A program made the position numbers and the translations under genes. Source: Salinispora fenicalii (GTDB lineage Bacteria; Actinomycetota; Actinomycetes; Mycobacteriales; Micromonosporaceae). From it: a DNA stretch of 64,000 nt. A model generated the notes under the pieces. The model worked only from the letters and a program-made list of their open reading frames with translations, was not told where the DNA came from and did not search any database. Below, piece by piece: positions 34,258 to 43,070 of the stretch (the stretch's first letter is position 1; each line of letters opens with the position of its first letter). Location: positions 209,163 through 273,162 of the forward strand of contig NZ_KI911474.1 of the NCBI RefSeq assembly GCF_000514815.1. The letters run 5' to 3'.

Positions 34258-34829
34258 ACGGCCCGGCGGGGTGCCACCGACTCGGCGTAGACCGCGAAGC
34301 CCCGATCGGCGCAGCGGCGGTAGAACGCGGCGAGGACGCTCAGCTCCGCGCAGGTGAAGGTCCACTGCGGTGGAGCTCCGCTGTCGTCGCGGAGCCGGTC
34401 CAGCCGGCTGTCCAACCAACGCAGCTGCTGTGCGGCCAAGCGTCCGTCGCCGAGTAGCGCGCGAAGCACCTCGCTGACGGTTTCGAAGGTGACTGCCTCA
34501 CCGACTGCGCGGTGCCGGGCCACGAACCGCTCGACTCCGTCGGCGATCCACCCGCAGCCGTCCGGGTCGATCACCGGGTCCTCGTCTTCTTCCGAGTTCT
34601 CTGTGGCGTATAGCACATTATCCAAGCCGAGGATCAGATCGACCAGCTCGGTGTACGCGGTTGCCCGGACCGTGCCGCTCTTGGCGATCAGCTCGGCGAG
34701 CGCGGCGGTTGGTGCGGAGATCTGCGGCATGTCGACGATCTCGCCGAAGTCCACGAACTCCGCCGGCGCGACCGGGTCGTAGAAGCGGCCAGTCCGCGGC
34801 CAGTTCACCACGACGTTGTCCAGCCCCAT
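34248..34829 (-). CDS. hypothetical protein, origin-region
   Basis: 193 residues from ATG 34829. It has no signal, membrane segment or motif that I recognise. The sequence MGLDNVVVNWPRTGRFYDPV is followed by two helical regions, with an acidic segment NSEEDEDPVIDPDGCGWIAD in the middle. It lies on the opposite strand to the surrounding recF-gyrB genes and overlaps the DciA-like stop by ten bases, so it was probably inserted or gained here. Coding potential is good; no function is assigned. Confidence 0.7.
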   Translation of the reverse strand: MGLDNVVVNWPRTGRFYDPVAPAEFVDFGEIVDMPQISAPTAALAELIAKSGTVRATAYTELVDLILGLDNVLYATENSEEDEDPVIDPDGCGWIADGVERFVARHRAVGEAVTFETVSEVLRALLGDGRLAAQQLRWLDSRLDRLRDDSGAPPQWTFTCAELSVLAAFYRRCADRGFAVYAESVAPRRAVQP

Positions 34830-35324
34830 CTGGTGTCACCCCTCAGCCCATGTCCGTACGAACGGGTCGATCGTCCGGTTCCAGCCGCCAAAGATCAAGC
34901 CGGTGTTCCTCGCGAGATAGACACCCGTCGGACGGAGAACGCTACCGGCCGATGCGAGCCAATGGTCGGCTCGGTGTGCGTAGGGGGAGTCGTGGACTGA
35001 GCGGTCGGCCGGCTATGAAGGTCTCAGCCGCCGCGCAAGGGGTGCCGAGTGGTGGTTCTGTCGCCGAAGCCCAGTAGGATTGGGCCTGAGACGAAGACCC
35101 GGTGCGGAGCGATGAAACCCGGGGCCGGCCCGGGCCCGAGATCATCGTCCCGCATCAGGTCGAGCCGATCGCGATCCGCGGGCAACCGCGGCGGCCGGCG
35201 CGTTCGACCCCCAGCCCGGATTACTCTCCGGTGCCGGTCCGCGCGCCCGACGTCGCGTTCTGTCCGCCGAACCCCGTGACCGGTCGCGCCAGCTGGCGTG
35301 GCCGACGCGAGAAAGTGGCCGAGG
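34830..35324 (+). promoter_or_regulatory. gyrB upstream region
   Basis: 495 bases without a supported gene. The gyrB promoter must lie here. A weak -10-like TAGGAT is at 35075-35080, without a convincing -35. The sequence near 35040-35090 (gccgagtggtggttctgtcg) has no clear repeats. No DnaA boxes were seen. Confidence 0.4.
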
Positions 35325-37271
35325 GTGGCAGCGCAGGACAAGCAGGAGTACGGCGCCGAGTCGATCACCGTCCTCGAAGGGTTGGAGGCGGTCCGCAAGC
35401 GCCCCGGTATGTACATCGGGTCCACCGGCGAACGCGGTCTGCACCACCTGGTGTGGGAGGTTGTGGACAACGCGGTGGACGAGGCGCTGGCCGGGCACTG
35501 CGACACCATTGACGTGGTGCTGCTCGCCGACGGCGGGGTTCGGGTGACCGATAACGGCCGGGGTTTCCCAGTCGACCCGCATCCGAAGTTGAAGAAGCCG
35601 GGCGTGGAGGTGGCGCTGACCGTGCTGCACGCCGGCGGCAAGTTCGACGGCAAGGCGTACGCCGTCTCCGGTGGCCTGCACGGCGTCGGTGTGTCGGTCG
35701 TGAACGCCCTCTCTACCCGGATGGCTGTCGAGATCCAGAAGGACGGCTACTTCTGGCGGCAGTCGTACACGGATTCGAAGCCGACGCCGCTGGAAAAGGG
35801 TGAGCCGACCGACGCCACCGGTTCGGCGGTCTCCTTCTGGCCCGATCCGACGGTCTTCGATACCGTCAACTTCAACTTCCAGACCATCTACCGCCGGCTC
35901 CAGGAGATGGCCTTCCTCAGCCGGGGTCTCACCATCCACTTCCTCGACGAGCGAGTCGACGAGGGCGATGACAGCAAGCCGCGGGAGGTCACCTTCTGCT
36001 ACCAGGGTGGCATCGCCGACTTCGTCCGGCACCTCAACGCCTCGAAGACCTCGATTCACAAGTCGGTGGTCGAGTTCGGCACCGAGGAAGACGGCATGTC
36101 GGTCGAGATCGCCATGCAGTGGAACGAGTCGTATGGCGAGTCGGTCTACACCTTCGCCAACAACATCAACACGCACGAGGGCGGCACCCACGAGGAAGGC
36201 TTCCGGTCGGCGCTGACCAGTGTCATCAACCGGTACGGTGCGGAGAAGCGGCTACTCAAAAGTGACGAGAAGCTCTCCGGGGAGGACATCCGGGAGGGGC
36301 TGGCGGCGATCATCTCGGTGAAGCTGACCAACCCGCAGTTCGAGGGGCAGACCAAGACCAAGCTGGGCAACACCCCGGTCAAGAGCTTCGTGCAGCGGGT
36401 CTGCAACGAGTGGCTGGTGGACTGGCTGGACCGTAACCCGGCCGAGGCGAAGGTCATCATCACCAAGGCCTCTCAGGCCGCGCGTGCCCGGGTCGCCGCC
36501 CAGCAGGCCCGCAAGCTGGCCCGCCGTAAGTCGTTGCTGGAGTCCGGCTCGATGCCGGGCAAGTTGGCCGACTGCCAGTCAACCGATCCCCGCGAGTGCG
36601 AGGTCTTCATCGTTGAGGGCGACTCGGCGGGCGGCTCCGCCAAGCAGGGGCGCGACCCACGGACGCAGGCGATTCTGCCAATCCGCGGCAAGATCCTCAA
36701 TGTGGAGAAGGCGCGGATCGACCGGGTCCTGAAGAACAACGAGGTCCAGGCGCTGATCACCGCGCTCGGCACCGGCATCCACGACGACTTCGACATCGAG
36801 AAGCTGCGGTACCACAAGATTGTGTTGATGGCCGATGCGGACGTCGATGGTCAGCACATTCAGACGCTGCTGCTGACGCTGCTCTTCCGCTTCATGCGGC
36901 CGCTGGTCGAGTTGGGCCACGTCTATCTGGCCGCCCCGCCGCTCTACAAGATCAAGTGGAACCGGAAGGGGGACGACGCGCAGTACGCGTACTCCGACCG
37001 GGAGCGGGACGGGCTGATCACCCTGCGTCAGCAGAAGAAGCCCAACGCAAAGCCGGACGACATCCAGCGCTTCAAGGGGCTTGGCGAGATGAACTATCCC
37101 GAGCTTTGGGAGACCACGATGAATCCGGCTACGCGCACCCTGCGCCAGGTCACGCTCGACGACGCGGCGACCGCGGACGAACTGTTCAGCGTGCTGATGG
37201 GGGAGGATGTCGAGGCTCGTCGCTCGTTTATCCAGCGTAACGCCAAGGACGTGCGGTTCCTGGACATCTGA
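35325..37271 (+). CDS. gyrB: DNA gyrase subunit B
   Basis: 648 residues, GTG 35325 (GAGAAAG nine bases upstream); another in-frame GTG at 35298 adds nine residues. It has the GHKL ATPase site (VVDNAVDEALAGHCD, NGRGFPVDPH), the transducer domain, and the TOPRIM segment EVFIVEGDSAGGSAKQGRDP with PIRGKILNVEKAR. With GyrA it makes negative supercoils. Length matches Micromonospora-type GyrB. It is preceded by a long intergenic region and followed after 133 bases by gyrA. Confidence 0.97.
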   Translation: MAAQDKQEYGAESITVLEGLEAVRKRPGMYIGSTGERGLHHLVWEVVDNAVDEALAGHCDTIDVVLLADGGVRVTDNGRGFPVDPHPKLKKPGVEVALTVLHAGGKFDGKAYAVSGGLHGVGVSVVNALSTRMAVEIQKDGYFWRQSYTDSKPTPLEKGEPTDATGSAVSFWPDPTVFDTVNFNFQTIYRRLQEMAFLSRGLTIHFLDERVDEGDDSKPREVTFCYQGGIADFVRHLNASKTSIHKSVVEFGTEEDGMSVEIAMQWNESYGESVYTFANNINTHEGGTHEEGFRSALTSVINRYGAEKRLLKSDEKLSGEDIREGLAAIISVKLTNPQFEGQTKTKLGNTPVKSFVQRVCNEWLVDWLDRNPAEAKVIITKASQAARARVAAQQARKLARRKSLLESGSMPGKLADCQSTDPRECEVFIVEGDSAGGSAKQGRDPRTQAILPIRGKILNVEKARIDRVLKNNEVQALITALGTGIHDDFDIEKLRYHKIVLMADADVDGQHIQTLLLTLLFRFMRPLVELGHVYLAAPPLYKIKWNRKGDDAQYAYSDRERDGLITLRQQKKPNAKPDDIQRFKGLGEMNYPELWETTMNPATRTLRQVTLDDAATADELFSVLMGEDVEARRSFIQRNAKDVRFLDI

Positions 37272-37313
37272 GGGTCACTCGGATCCGGCCGACCGTCGTC
37301 TGCGGCGGCCACG

Positions 37314-37367
37314 ACTCATCCACAGAGTTATCCACAGCCAGGCCGATTTCCACAGCGGTTATCCACA
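37314..37367. promoter_or_regulatory. DnaA-box cluster between gyrB and gyrA
   Basis: Two perfect TTATCCACA boxes are at 37328-37336 and 37359-37367. Weaker copies are CTCATCCACA (37315-37323) and ATTTCCACA (37346-37354). All are in the same orientation and spaced about 10-17 bases. They fill the first half of the 133-base gap and lie upstream of the gyrA start. Confidence 0.85.
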
Positions 37368-37404
37368 GCACAAAAGCGACTCTGAGTCTGATAAGGGTTA
37401 ACAA

Positions 37405-39924
37405 GTGACCGATACCCCCGAGTCCACACCGAACGAGCCCGACGTCCCCGAGACCGCCGGCGCCGTCGTGGCGCACGACCGGATCGAGCCGGTCGGGCTC
37501 GAGGTGGAGATGCAGCGCTCCTACCTCGACTACGCCATGAGCGTGATCGTCGGGCGGGCGCTGCCGGACGTCCGGGACGGGCTGAAGCCGGTCCACCGCA
37601 AGATCCTCTACGCGATGTTCGACTCGGGGTACCGGCCCGACCGGGGGTACGTGAAGTGCTCGCGGGTGGTCGGCGACGTGATGGGCCAGTTCCACCCGCA
37701 CGGCGACTCGGCGATCTACGACGCGCTGGTCCGGATGGCCCAGCCCTGGGCGCTGCGCTACCCGCTGGTGGACGGCAACGGTAACTTCGGCTCACCGGGT
37801 AACGATCCGGCCGCGGCGATGCGGTACACCGAGTGCAAGCTCCAACCGCTGGCGATGGAGATGCTGCGGGACATCGACGAGGACACCGTCGACCTGCAGG
37901 ACAACTACGACGGCCGGGCCAAGGAGCCCACGATCCTGCCGTCCCGGATCCCCAACCTGCTGGTCAACGGCTCCGAAGGCATCGCGGTCGGGATGGCCAC
38001 CAAGATCCCGCCGCACAACTTACGGGAGATCGGCGCGGCGGTGCAGTGGTGCCTGGAGCACCCGGAGGCCGACGAGGCGAGCACCCTGGAAGCCCTCCTC
38101 GGGATCGTCAAGGGGCCGGACTTCCCGACCCACGGACTGATCGTCGGCCAGGCGGGGATCCAGGACGCGTACCGCACCGGTCGTGGCTCGATCCGGATGC
38201 GCGCCGTGGTTGAGGTCGAGGAGGACAAGCGAGGCCGGCCGGCGCTGGTGGTCAGCGAGCTGCCGTACCAGGTGAACCCCGACAACCTGGCCGAGCGGAT
38301 CGCCGAGCTGATCAAGGAGGGGAAGCTCGGCGGGATCGCCGACATCCGGGACGAGTCCTCCGGCCGCACCGGCCTGCGGCTGGTACTGGTGCTCAAGCGC
38401 GACGCGGTCGCCAAGGTGGTGCTGAACAACCTCTACAAGCACACCCAGCTGCAGGAGACCTTCGGCGCGAACATGCTGGCGCTGGTGGACGGTGTGCCGC
38501 GCACCCTCAACCTGGCCCAGTTCATCCGCTACTACGTCGATCACCAGATCGAGGTGATCCGCCGGCGGACGGCGTACCGGCTGCGTAAGGCCGAGGAGCG
38601 GGCGCACATCCTGCGCGGTCTGGCCAAGGCGCTGGACGCCCTCGACGAGGTGATCGCGCTGATTCGGCGCTCGCCGACCGTGGATGACGCGCGGCAGGGC
38701 CTGATCCGGCTGCTGGACATCGACGAGATTCAGGCGACCGCGATCCTGGACATGCAGCTGCGCCGGCTGGCCGCGCTGGAACGGCAGCGCATCCTCGACG
38801 ACCTGGCGAAGCTGGAGCTGGAGATCGCCGATTTCAAGGACATCCTGGCGAAGCCGGAGCGGCAGCGGCGGATCGTCTCGGAGGAGCTGGGCGAGATCGT
38901 CGCAAAGTGGGGCGACGACCGGCGCACCCAGATCATTCCGTTCGACGGCGAGGTCTCGATGGAGGACCTGATCGCCCGCGAGGACGTCGTGGTCACCATT
39001 ACCCGAACCGGGTACGCGAAGCGCACCAAGGTGGACGCGTACCGCTCGCAGCGACGGGGCGGCAAGGGGGTCAGCGGCGCAACGTTGCGGCAGGACGACA
39101 TCGTCAGCCACTTCTTCGTGTGCTCGACGCATGACTGGATTTTGTTCTTCACCAACAAGGGCCGGGTGTACCGGGCCAAGGCGTACGAACTCCCGGAAGC
39201 CAGTAGGGTGGCCAAGGGCCAGCACGTGGCCAATCTGCTCGCCTTCCAACCAGACGAGCAGATCGCACAGATCATCGAGATTTCCGACTACCAGGTCGCC
39301 CCCTACCTGGTTCTGGCCACAAAGAACGGGGTGGTAAAGAAGACGAAGCTCGAGGAGTTCGACTCCAACCGGTCCGGCGGCATCATCGCGATCAATCTGC
39401 GCGAGGACGACGAACTGGTCGGTGCTTCCCTGGTGGCGCCGGAGCAGGACCTCCTGCTGGTGTCGAAGAACGCTCTGGCGATCCGGTTCAACGCCTCCGA
39501 CGAGGCGCTGCGACCGATGGGGCGGGCCACCTCGGGCGTGATCGGGATGCGGTTCAGCGAGGACGATGAGTTGCTCGCGATGGAGGTCGTCCGGCCTGAC
39601 CTGGATGTCCTGGTGGCCACCAATGGCGGTTACGCGAAACGTACTCCGATTGAGGAATACCCGGTCCAGGGCCGGGGAGGTAAGGGCGTGCTGACTGCGA
39701 AGATCACCGAGCGGCGCGGTGGTCTGGTCGGTGCTGTGGTGATCGACCCGGACGACGAGCTCTTCGCTATCACCAGTAACGGTGGTGTCATTCGGACTCC
39801 GGTGAAGCCTGTACGCCGTACGCGCGACCGGAACACAATGGGGGTCAAGCTGATGGACCTTCCGGATGGCGTAACCATCGTGGCGATTGCTCGCAATGCC
39901 GACGAGCCTGACGAACAGGACTAG
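37405..39924 (+). CDS. gyrA: DNA gyrase subunit A
   Basis: 839 residues from GTG 37405. The breakage-reunion domain has RALPDVRDGLKPVHRKILYA, the quinolone region HPHGDSAIYDALVRMAQPW (Ser102, Asp106) and the catalytic tyrosine in AAAMRYTECKL (Tyr141). Ser and Asp at those two places are the quinolone-sensitive states in other bacteria. The C-terminal wrapping domain has repeated beta-pinwheel blades, including a GyrA-box-like RRGGKGVSG (about residues 550-558) and a second R-G-G-K-G-V near 760. Acidic tail ADEPDEQD. Confidence 0.98.
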   Translation: MTDTPESTPNEPDVPETAGAVVAHDRIEPVGLEVEMQRSYLDYAMSVIVGRALPDVRDGLKPVHRKILYAMFDSGYRPDRGYVKCSRVVGDVMGQFHPHGDSAIYDALVRMAQPWALRYPLVDGNGNFGSPGNDPAAAMRYTECKLQPLAMEMLRDIDEDTVDLQDNYDGRAKEPTILPSRIPNLLVNGSEGIAVGMATKIPPHNLREIGAAVQWCLEHPEADEASTLEALLGIVKGPDFPTHGLIVGQAGIQDAYRTGRGSIRMRAVVEVEEDKRGRPALVVSELPYQVNPDNLAERIAELIKEGKLGGIADIRDESSGRTGLRLVLVLKRDAVAKVVLNNLYKHTQLQETFGANMLALVDGVPRTLNLAQFIRYYVDHQIEVIRRRTAYRLRKAEERAHILRGLAKALDALDEVIALIRRSPTVDDARQGLIRLLDIDEIQATAILDMQLRRLAALERQRILDDLAKLELEIADFKDILAKPERQRRIVSEELGEIVAKWGDDRRTQIIPFDGEVSMEDLIAREDVVVTITRTGYAKRTKVDAYRSQRRGGKGVSGATLRQDDIVSHFFVCSTHDWILFFTNKGRVYRAKAYELPEASRVAKGQHVANLLAFQPDEQIAQIIEISDYQVAPYLVLATKNGVVKKTKLEEFDSNRSGGIIAINLREDDELVGASLVAPEQDLLLVSKNALAIRFNASDEALRPMGRATSGVIGMRFSEDDELLAMEVVRPDLDVLVATNGGYAKRTPIEEYPVQGRGGKGVLTAKITERRGGLVGAVVIDPDDELFAITSNGGVIRTPVKPVRRTRDRNTMGVKLMDLPDGVTIVAIARNADEPDEQD

Positions 39925-39928
39925 TTGC

Positions 39929-40870
39929 ATGACGGAGACACAGGCGAAGTCGGGGAACGCGGGGAACCCGGCTAACCCGGTCGACGAGGACGGTGCCACG
40001 AGCGGTGCCTCAGCCGCCGGCCGTGCGGCAGTGGGCCGAGCCACCGTCCCCGCCGACGTGCCGGCCCCGAAGTTCACCAGGGCTCCCGGGATGGCCCCGC
40101 CGCCGGACAAGCCGGCTAAGGAGCCGGAATCCAGCGCGGAACCGGCTGAGGCCACGAAGGTCGAGACACCGCGCACCGATGGTGCAGCCGCGGAGAAGAC
40201 CGCCGCGGCCACCGTGCCGTCAACCGCTGGCGGCGCTGGGCAGACCAGCACGGTCGCCGGGAGCGCGGCTGGTCTCGGAAGCACGGCTGCCCTGGGCGGC
40301 GCGAACGGCGTCCCCCGACTCGATGACACCGGAAGCCAGCCGCGGGTCACCGGGACGGCCCGCCCGCAGCCGAACTCCGCTGGCCGGCCCCAGGGCGGTA
40401 CCCTCCCGCCGGGAATCAGCGGGGTGGCGGCCATCGGGGCGGCGCGCGTCGGTGACGCGGTCCGCGCCGCGCGTACCGCGGTTAGTTCTGCCGCGTCTCG
40501 CGGGCCACGCCGGGCCCGACTGAACCTGCGGCGGATCGACCCGTGGTCGGTGATGAAGTTCGCCTTCGCGGTTTCGGTGGTGCTCTTTATCGTTGTCGTG
40601 GTCGCGACCTCGGTGCTGTACCTGGCGCTGGACGCGATGGGCGTGTTCGCCAGCGTCAACGACAGCCTGAGTGATCTGGTCAACGCCGGCGGCGGTCAGA
40701 GCGCAAACGGCTTCCAGATCACCGCTCGCGGGGTGATCCTGAGTTCTGCGTTGATTGGCTTGGTCAACGTCGTGCTGTTCACGGCACTGGCAACGCTGGG
40801 CGCATTCGTCTACAACGTCTGCGCCGACCTGGTGGGCGGCATCGAGCTGACGCTCGCTGAGCGCGACTGA
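39929..40870 (+). CDS. DUF3566 membrane protein
   Basis: 313 residues from ATG 39929, starting five bases after the gyrA stop. A long disordered Ala/Thr/Pro/Gly-rich N-terminus (about 1-195) is followed by the DUF3566 domain: RRARLNLRRIDPWSVMKFAF, helix 1, a short extracellular turn LALDAMGVFASVNDSLSDLV, then helix 2 in a conserved TARGVILSSALIGLVNVVLF. The place after gyrA is the same as mycobacterial Rv0007. It may link to cell-wall or divisome functions, but no activity is established. Confidence 0.92.
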   Translation: MTETQAKSGNAGNPANPVDEDGATSGASAAGRAAVGRATVPADVPAPKFTRAPGMAPPPDKPAKEPESSAEPAEATKVETPRTDGAAAEKTAAATVPSTAGGAGQTSTVAGSAAGLGSTAALGGANGVPRLDDTGSQPRVTGTARPQPNSAGRPQGGTLPPGISGVAAIGAARVGDAVRAARTAVSSAASRGPRRARLNLRRIDPWSVMKFAFAVSVVLFIVVVVATSVLYLALDAMGVFASVNDSLSDLVNAGGGQSANGFQITARGVILSSALIGLVNVVLFTALATLGAFVYNVCADLVGGIELTLAERD

Positions 40871-40882
40871 GTAAGTCCGCGT

Positions 40883-40912
40883 TACCCGGGTCACCGGCCG
40901 GTGACCCGGGTA
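40883..40912. terminator. 30-bp perfect palindrome after DUF3566 gene
   Basis: 15-base arms (tacccgggtcaccgg and its complement) meet without a loop, 13 bases after the stop. It has no T-run. It probably halts or protects the gyrBA-DUF3566 mRNA end, but it could equally be a protein-binding site. Confidence 0.65.
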
Positions 40913-41001
40913 CCCGCACCCAGCGGCACCGGGGAGTGCCCGGAGTCACCCCCGATTTTGGGGCGGCCGGGCTGATGGGTTAACCTTGCTCGTCGCAACA
41001 C

Positions 41002-41075
41002 GGGGCTATAGCTCAGTCGGTTAGAGCGCAGAGCTGATAACTCTGAGGTCGCTGGTTCGATTCCAGCTAGCCCCA
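41002..41075 (+). tRNA. tRNA-Ile (GAT)
   Basis: A full cloverleaf: acceptor GGGGCTA with TAGCCCC, D-stem GCTC/GAGC, anticodon stem CAGAG/CTCTG with loop CTGATAA (anticodon GAT at 41036-41038), T-stem GCTGG/CCAGC with loop TTCGATT and discriminator A. CCA is not encoded. tRNA-Ile next to gyrA is the usual origin-side order. Confidence 0.97.
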
Positions 41076-41081
41076 CCTTCC

Positions 41082-41116
41082 ACTCGGTCCTCACATTCTG
41101 AGGGCCGAGTTTTTTC
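41082..41116 (+). terminator. terminator after tRNA-Ile
   Basis: A 12-bp stem with one G-U pair (41082-41093 with 41099-41110), a five-base loop and T6. It lies seven bases after the tRNA. Confidence 0.95.
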
Positions 41117-41355
41117 GTAGCGCCGTCTGACGTCTCCACTCCGCGCCCGGCCGCTACTGGCCCGATTCCGGGAAGCGCTCTGCTCGCCGAGATGTCAGAA
41201 CCCCCAGCCGTTACCGGCCGGACAACCTGGGCGCCAGCGGCGACGCCGGTACGGCAGCAGGTGGCGAAAGTGTCGTAGCCCACGCCTAGTCTGGCGCCGT
41301 TCGATGTTCCGTCCCGGCCCGGTTCCATGGGTCGGTTCGCCTTCGAGGAGGTCCG

Positions 41356-41724
41356 GTGCTCAACCACCTTGGCATTCAGGTTCGCGATTTTGATGCCAGC
41401 CTCGCCTTTTACGATGCTGTCCTGGCCCCACTTGATGGGCGTCGCCTGATGGAGTTCCCGCAGGCGGTCGCCTATGGCGGCAGCACCCCGGACTTCTGGC
41501 TCAGCCCGCTGGGTGGCGCGGCCGGGGGCGTCGAGACGCACATCGCCTTCACCGCGCCGGACCGGGCTGCGGTGCAGGCATTCCATGACGCCGCGGTGGC
41601 GCTCGGGGCGGAGGTGCTGCACGCGCCCCGAGTCTGGCCGGAATATCACCCGACCTACTTCGGCGCTTTCGTCCGCGATCCGGATGGCAACAACGTCGAG
41701 GCGGTCTGCCATCAGCCGGAGTGA
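41356..41724 (+). CDS. VOC family (glyoxalase-like) protein
   Basis: 122 residues from GTG 41356 with GAGGAGG upstream. It is a single vicinal-oxygen-chelate module: LNHLGIQVRDFDASLAFYDA, a His in VETHIAFTAPDRAAVQAFHD, and the C-terminal FGAFVRDPDGNNVEAVCH with the metal-ligand Glu. The domain binds a divalent metal and acts as a glyoxalase, dioxygenase or epimerase; this one is not assignable. It has no operon partner. Confidence 0.9.
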   Translation: MLNHLGIQVRDFDASLAFYDAVLAPLDGRRLMEFPQAVAYGGSTPDFWLSPLGGAAGGVETHIAFTAPDRAAVQAFHDAAVALGAEVLHAPRVWPEYHPTYFGAFVRDPDGNNVEAVCHQPE

Positions 41725-41904
41725 TCGATCCCGCAGCGTCGGCGGGGAGCGGGACACGGTGCTGAATCCTCCGGGGGTACTGCGTCGACGATGCTGACTC
41801 GTCCGGGCCACTGCTACGGCGGGCCCGTTTACCGGACCTTGCTTCCGGCTGATACGGTCCTCGGGTAGGTCCGACGGCACTGTCGAGCGTGAGGGGTTGC
41901 CCTA

Positions 41905-42033
41905 ATGTTCAAGAAGCTGCTGATCCTCGTCGGTATCGTCGGTGTGGCGGCAATCGTGGCCAAGCGAGTCAAGGAAACCAACGACGAGCGTGCCCTCTGG
42001 CACGAGGCCACCACCGCGCCCGACCTGCGCTGA
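41905..42033 (+). CDS. DLW-39 family small protein
   Basis: A 42-residue protein starting at ATG 41905: one transmembrane helix (FKKLLILVGIVGVAAIVA), then a charged segment RVKETNDERALWHEATTAPD. Members of the DLW-39 group lie near the actinobacterial origin between tRNA-Ile and tRNA-Ala, as here; the signature usually ends DLWxEAT and here reads ALWHEAT. Function unknown. It is the only small protein in this gap. Confidence 0.85.
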   Translation: MFKKLLILVGIVGVAAIVAKRVKETNDERALWHEATTAPDLR

Positions 42034-42073
42034 TCCGCACCCGATCAGCGTTTGGGCGGCACGGACCGCTTCC

Positions 42074-42149
42074 GGGGCCCTAGCTCAACTGGCAGAGCAC
42101 TGCCTTTGCAAGGCAGGGGTTAGGGGTTCAAGTCCCCTGGGCTCCACCA
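42074..42149 (+). tRNA. tRNA-Ala (TGC)
   Basis: Cloverleaf: acceptor GGGGCCC with GGGCTCC (one G-U), D-stem GCTC/GAGC, anticodon stem CTGCC/GGCAG with loop TTTGCAA (anticodon TGC at 42107-42109) and T-stem AGGGG/CCCCT with TTCAAGT. The body is 42074-42146 and CCA is encoded at 42147-42149. Confidence 0.97.
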
Positions 42150-42372
42150 ATGCCGTCTTTGAACAGGCGATCCGTCCTCGCAAGAGCGACGGGCACAAGC
42201 TGGGCGCATGTCAGTCATGATCTTGCGTTTGGCTGGTCGCCCTGTTGACACGCCCCACCGGGATGTGGTGCTGGCCGTGAGCGATATCGACTGTGTGGAA
42301 GCTGGGCGTCACGCCTGCGGGAGTGACGCCGGTGACCGTGGCGTCGATGGTGCGGGTTGAGGCCCGGGTTGT

Positions 42373-42681
42373 CTACTTCACCAGCCGCATTGGCCGATCC
42401 GTCAAGAGGCTGTAGGCGAGAACGATCAAGGAAATGAGACCGACTGCAGCGAGAGCTACGCCGATCAGCCGTTCCAGCCGGATGAATCGCGCTAGCCGCT
42501 CATCGTGTGAGACGCCAGGTAACCAGCGCCACGGCGGAAGTCGCCGGAGCACGCTCGCGGTGAGCATCGACCGCTGTACGTGCCACGCGGTCACGCCGCG
42601 AAAGTTGCTAGCGAGAGCTACGCCTAGGAGGCACAGAATCACACTCATGGCGGCACCCGCCAGGAAGCGCCAGGTCTCCAT
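42373..42681 (-). CDS. two-helix membrane protein, unknown
   Basis: 102 residues from ATG 42681. Two predicted helices lie at about residues 5-25 (FLAGAAMSVILCLLGVALA) and 75-95, with a basic, Trp-rich middle (LRRLPPWRWLPGVSHDERLA). The sequence is compatible with a small integral membrane protein with both ends inside. No domain recognised. It lies alone on the minus strand. Confidence 0.65.
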   Translation of the reverse strand: METWRFLAGAAMSVILCLLGVALASNFRGVTAWHVQRSMLTASVLRRLPPWRWLPGVSHDERLARFIRLERLIGVALAAVGLISLIVLAYSLLTDRPMRLVK

Positions 42682-43070
42682 CTGACCCCCCCCACGATGT
42701 GATTATTGGACCTTAGTTGCCGGCTCATGTGTAGCAGCTGCGTCGCCGACAGCTGGGTGAGTGCTGGCTCGCGCATCAGCAGGTCAGCACCGTGAGTGTC
42801 GTGTCTTCAAACCGGTGAGACGGGAGAGTCGTCGGAGGTTCGTGAAGCGCGCCCATGTCCGGCATCCACGCCAGCCGGGTCGCACTGTGCGTCAACGTCT
42901 CCGCGTCACCGCCGTCCGTCCCGCCGGGCCTGGCGTCTTCCTAAGGGCTCGTGCGAAGTCCGGCGGGCCCCTGGTTGGTGAGTCGGGCTTCGGCGATGAG
43001 GGCCTCGATGGTGGCTTTGCGTTCGGGGCCGCTGCCATGATGGTGCGCACGGACATGGGAGGGGTGCACT
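42682..43070. other. gap with a possible gene-tail remnant
   Basis: 389 bases with no gene that I can support. On the minus strand an open frame ending at 42941 encodes GPERKATIEALIAEARLTNQ and then GPAGLRTSP before a stop; this has a coding look and might be the tail of a lost gene. No RNA or repeat seen. Confidence 0.35.

Noticed and set aside
38020..40683. Long minus-strand open frame (887 codons) opposite gyrA
   Set aside because: It is antisense to gyrA, is Arg/His/Val-rich without motifs, and arises from GC-rich codon bias.
41002..42149. tRNA genes as integration sites
   Set aside because: No partial tRNA copy or integrase nearby; both tRNAs are in their usual origin-side position.
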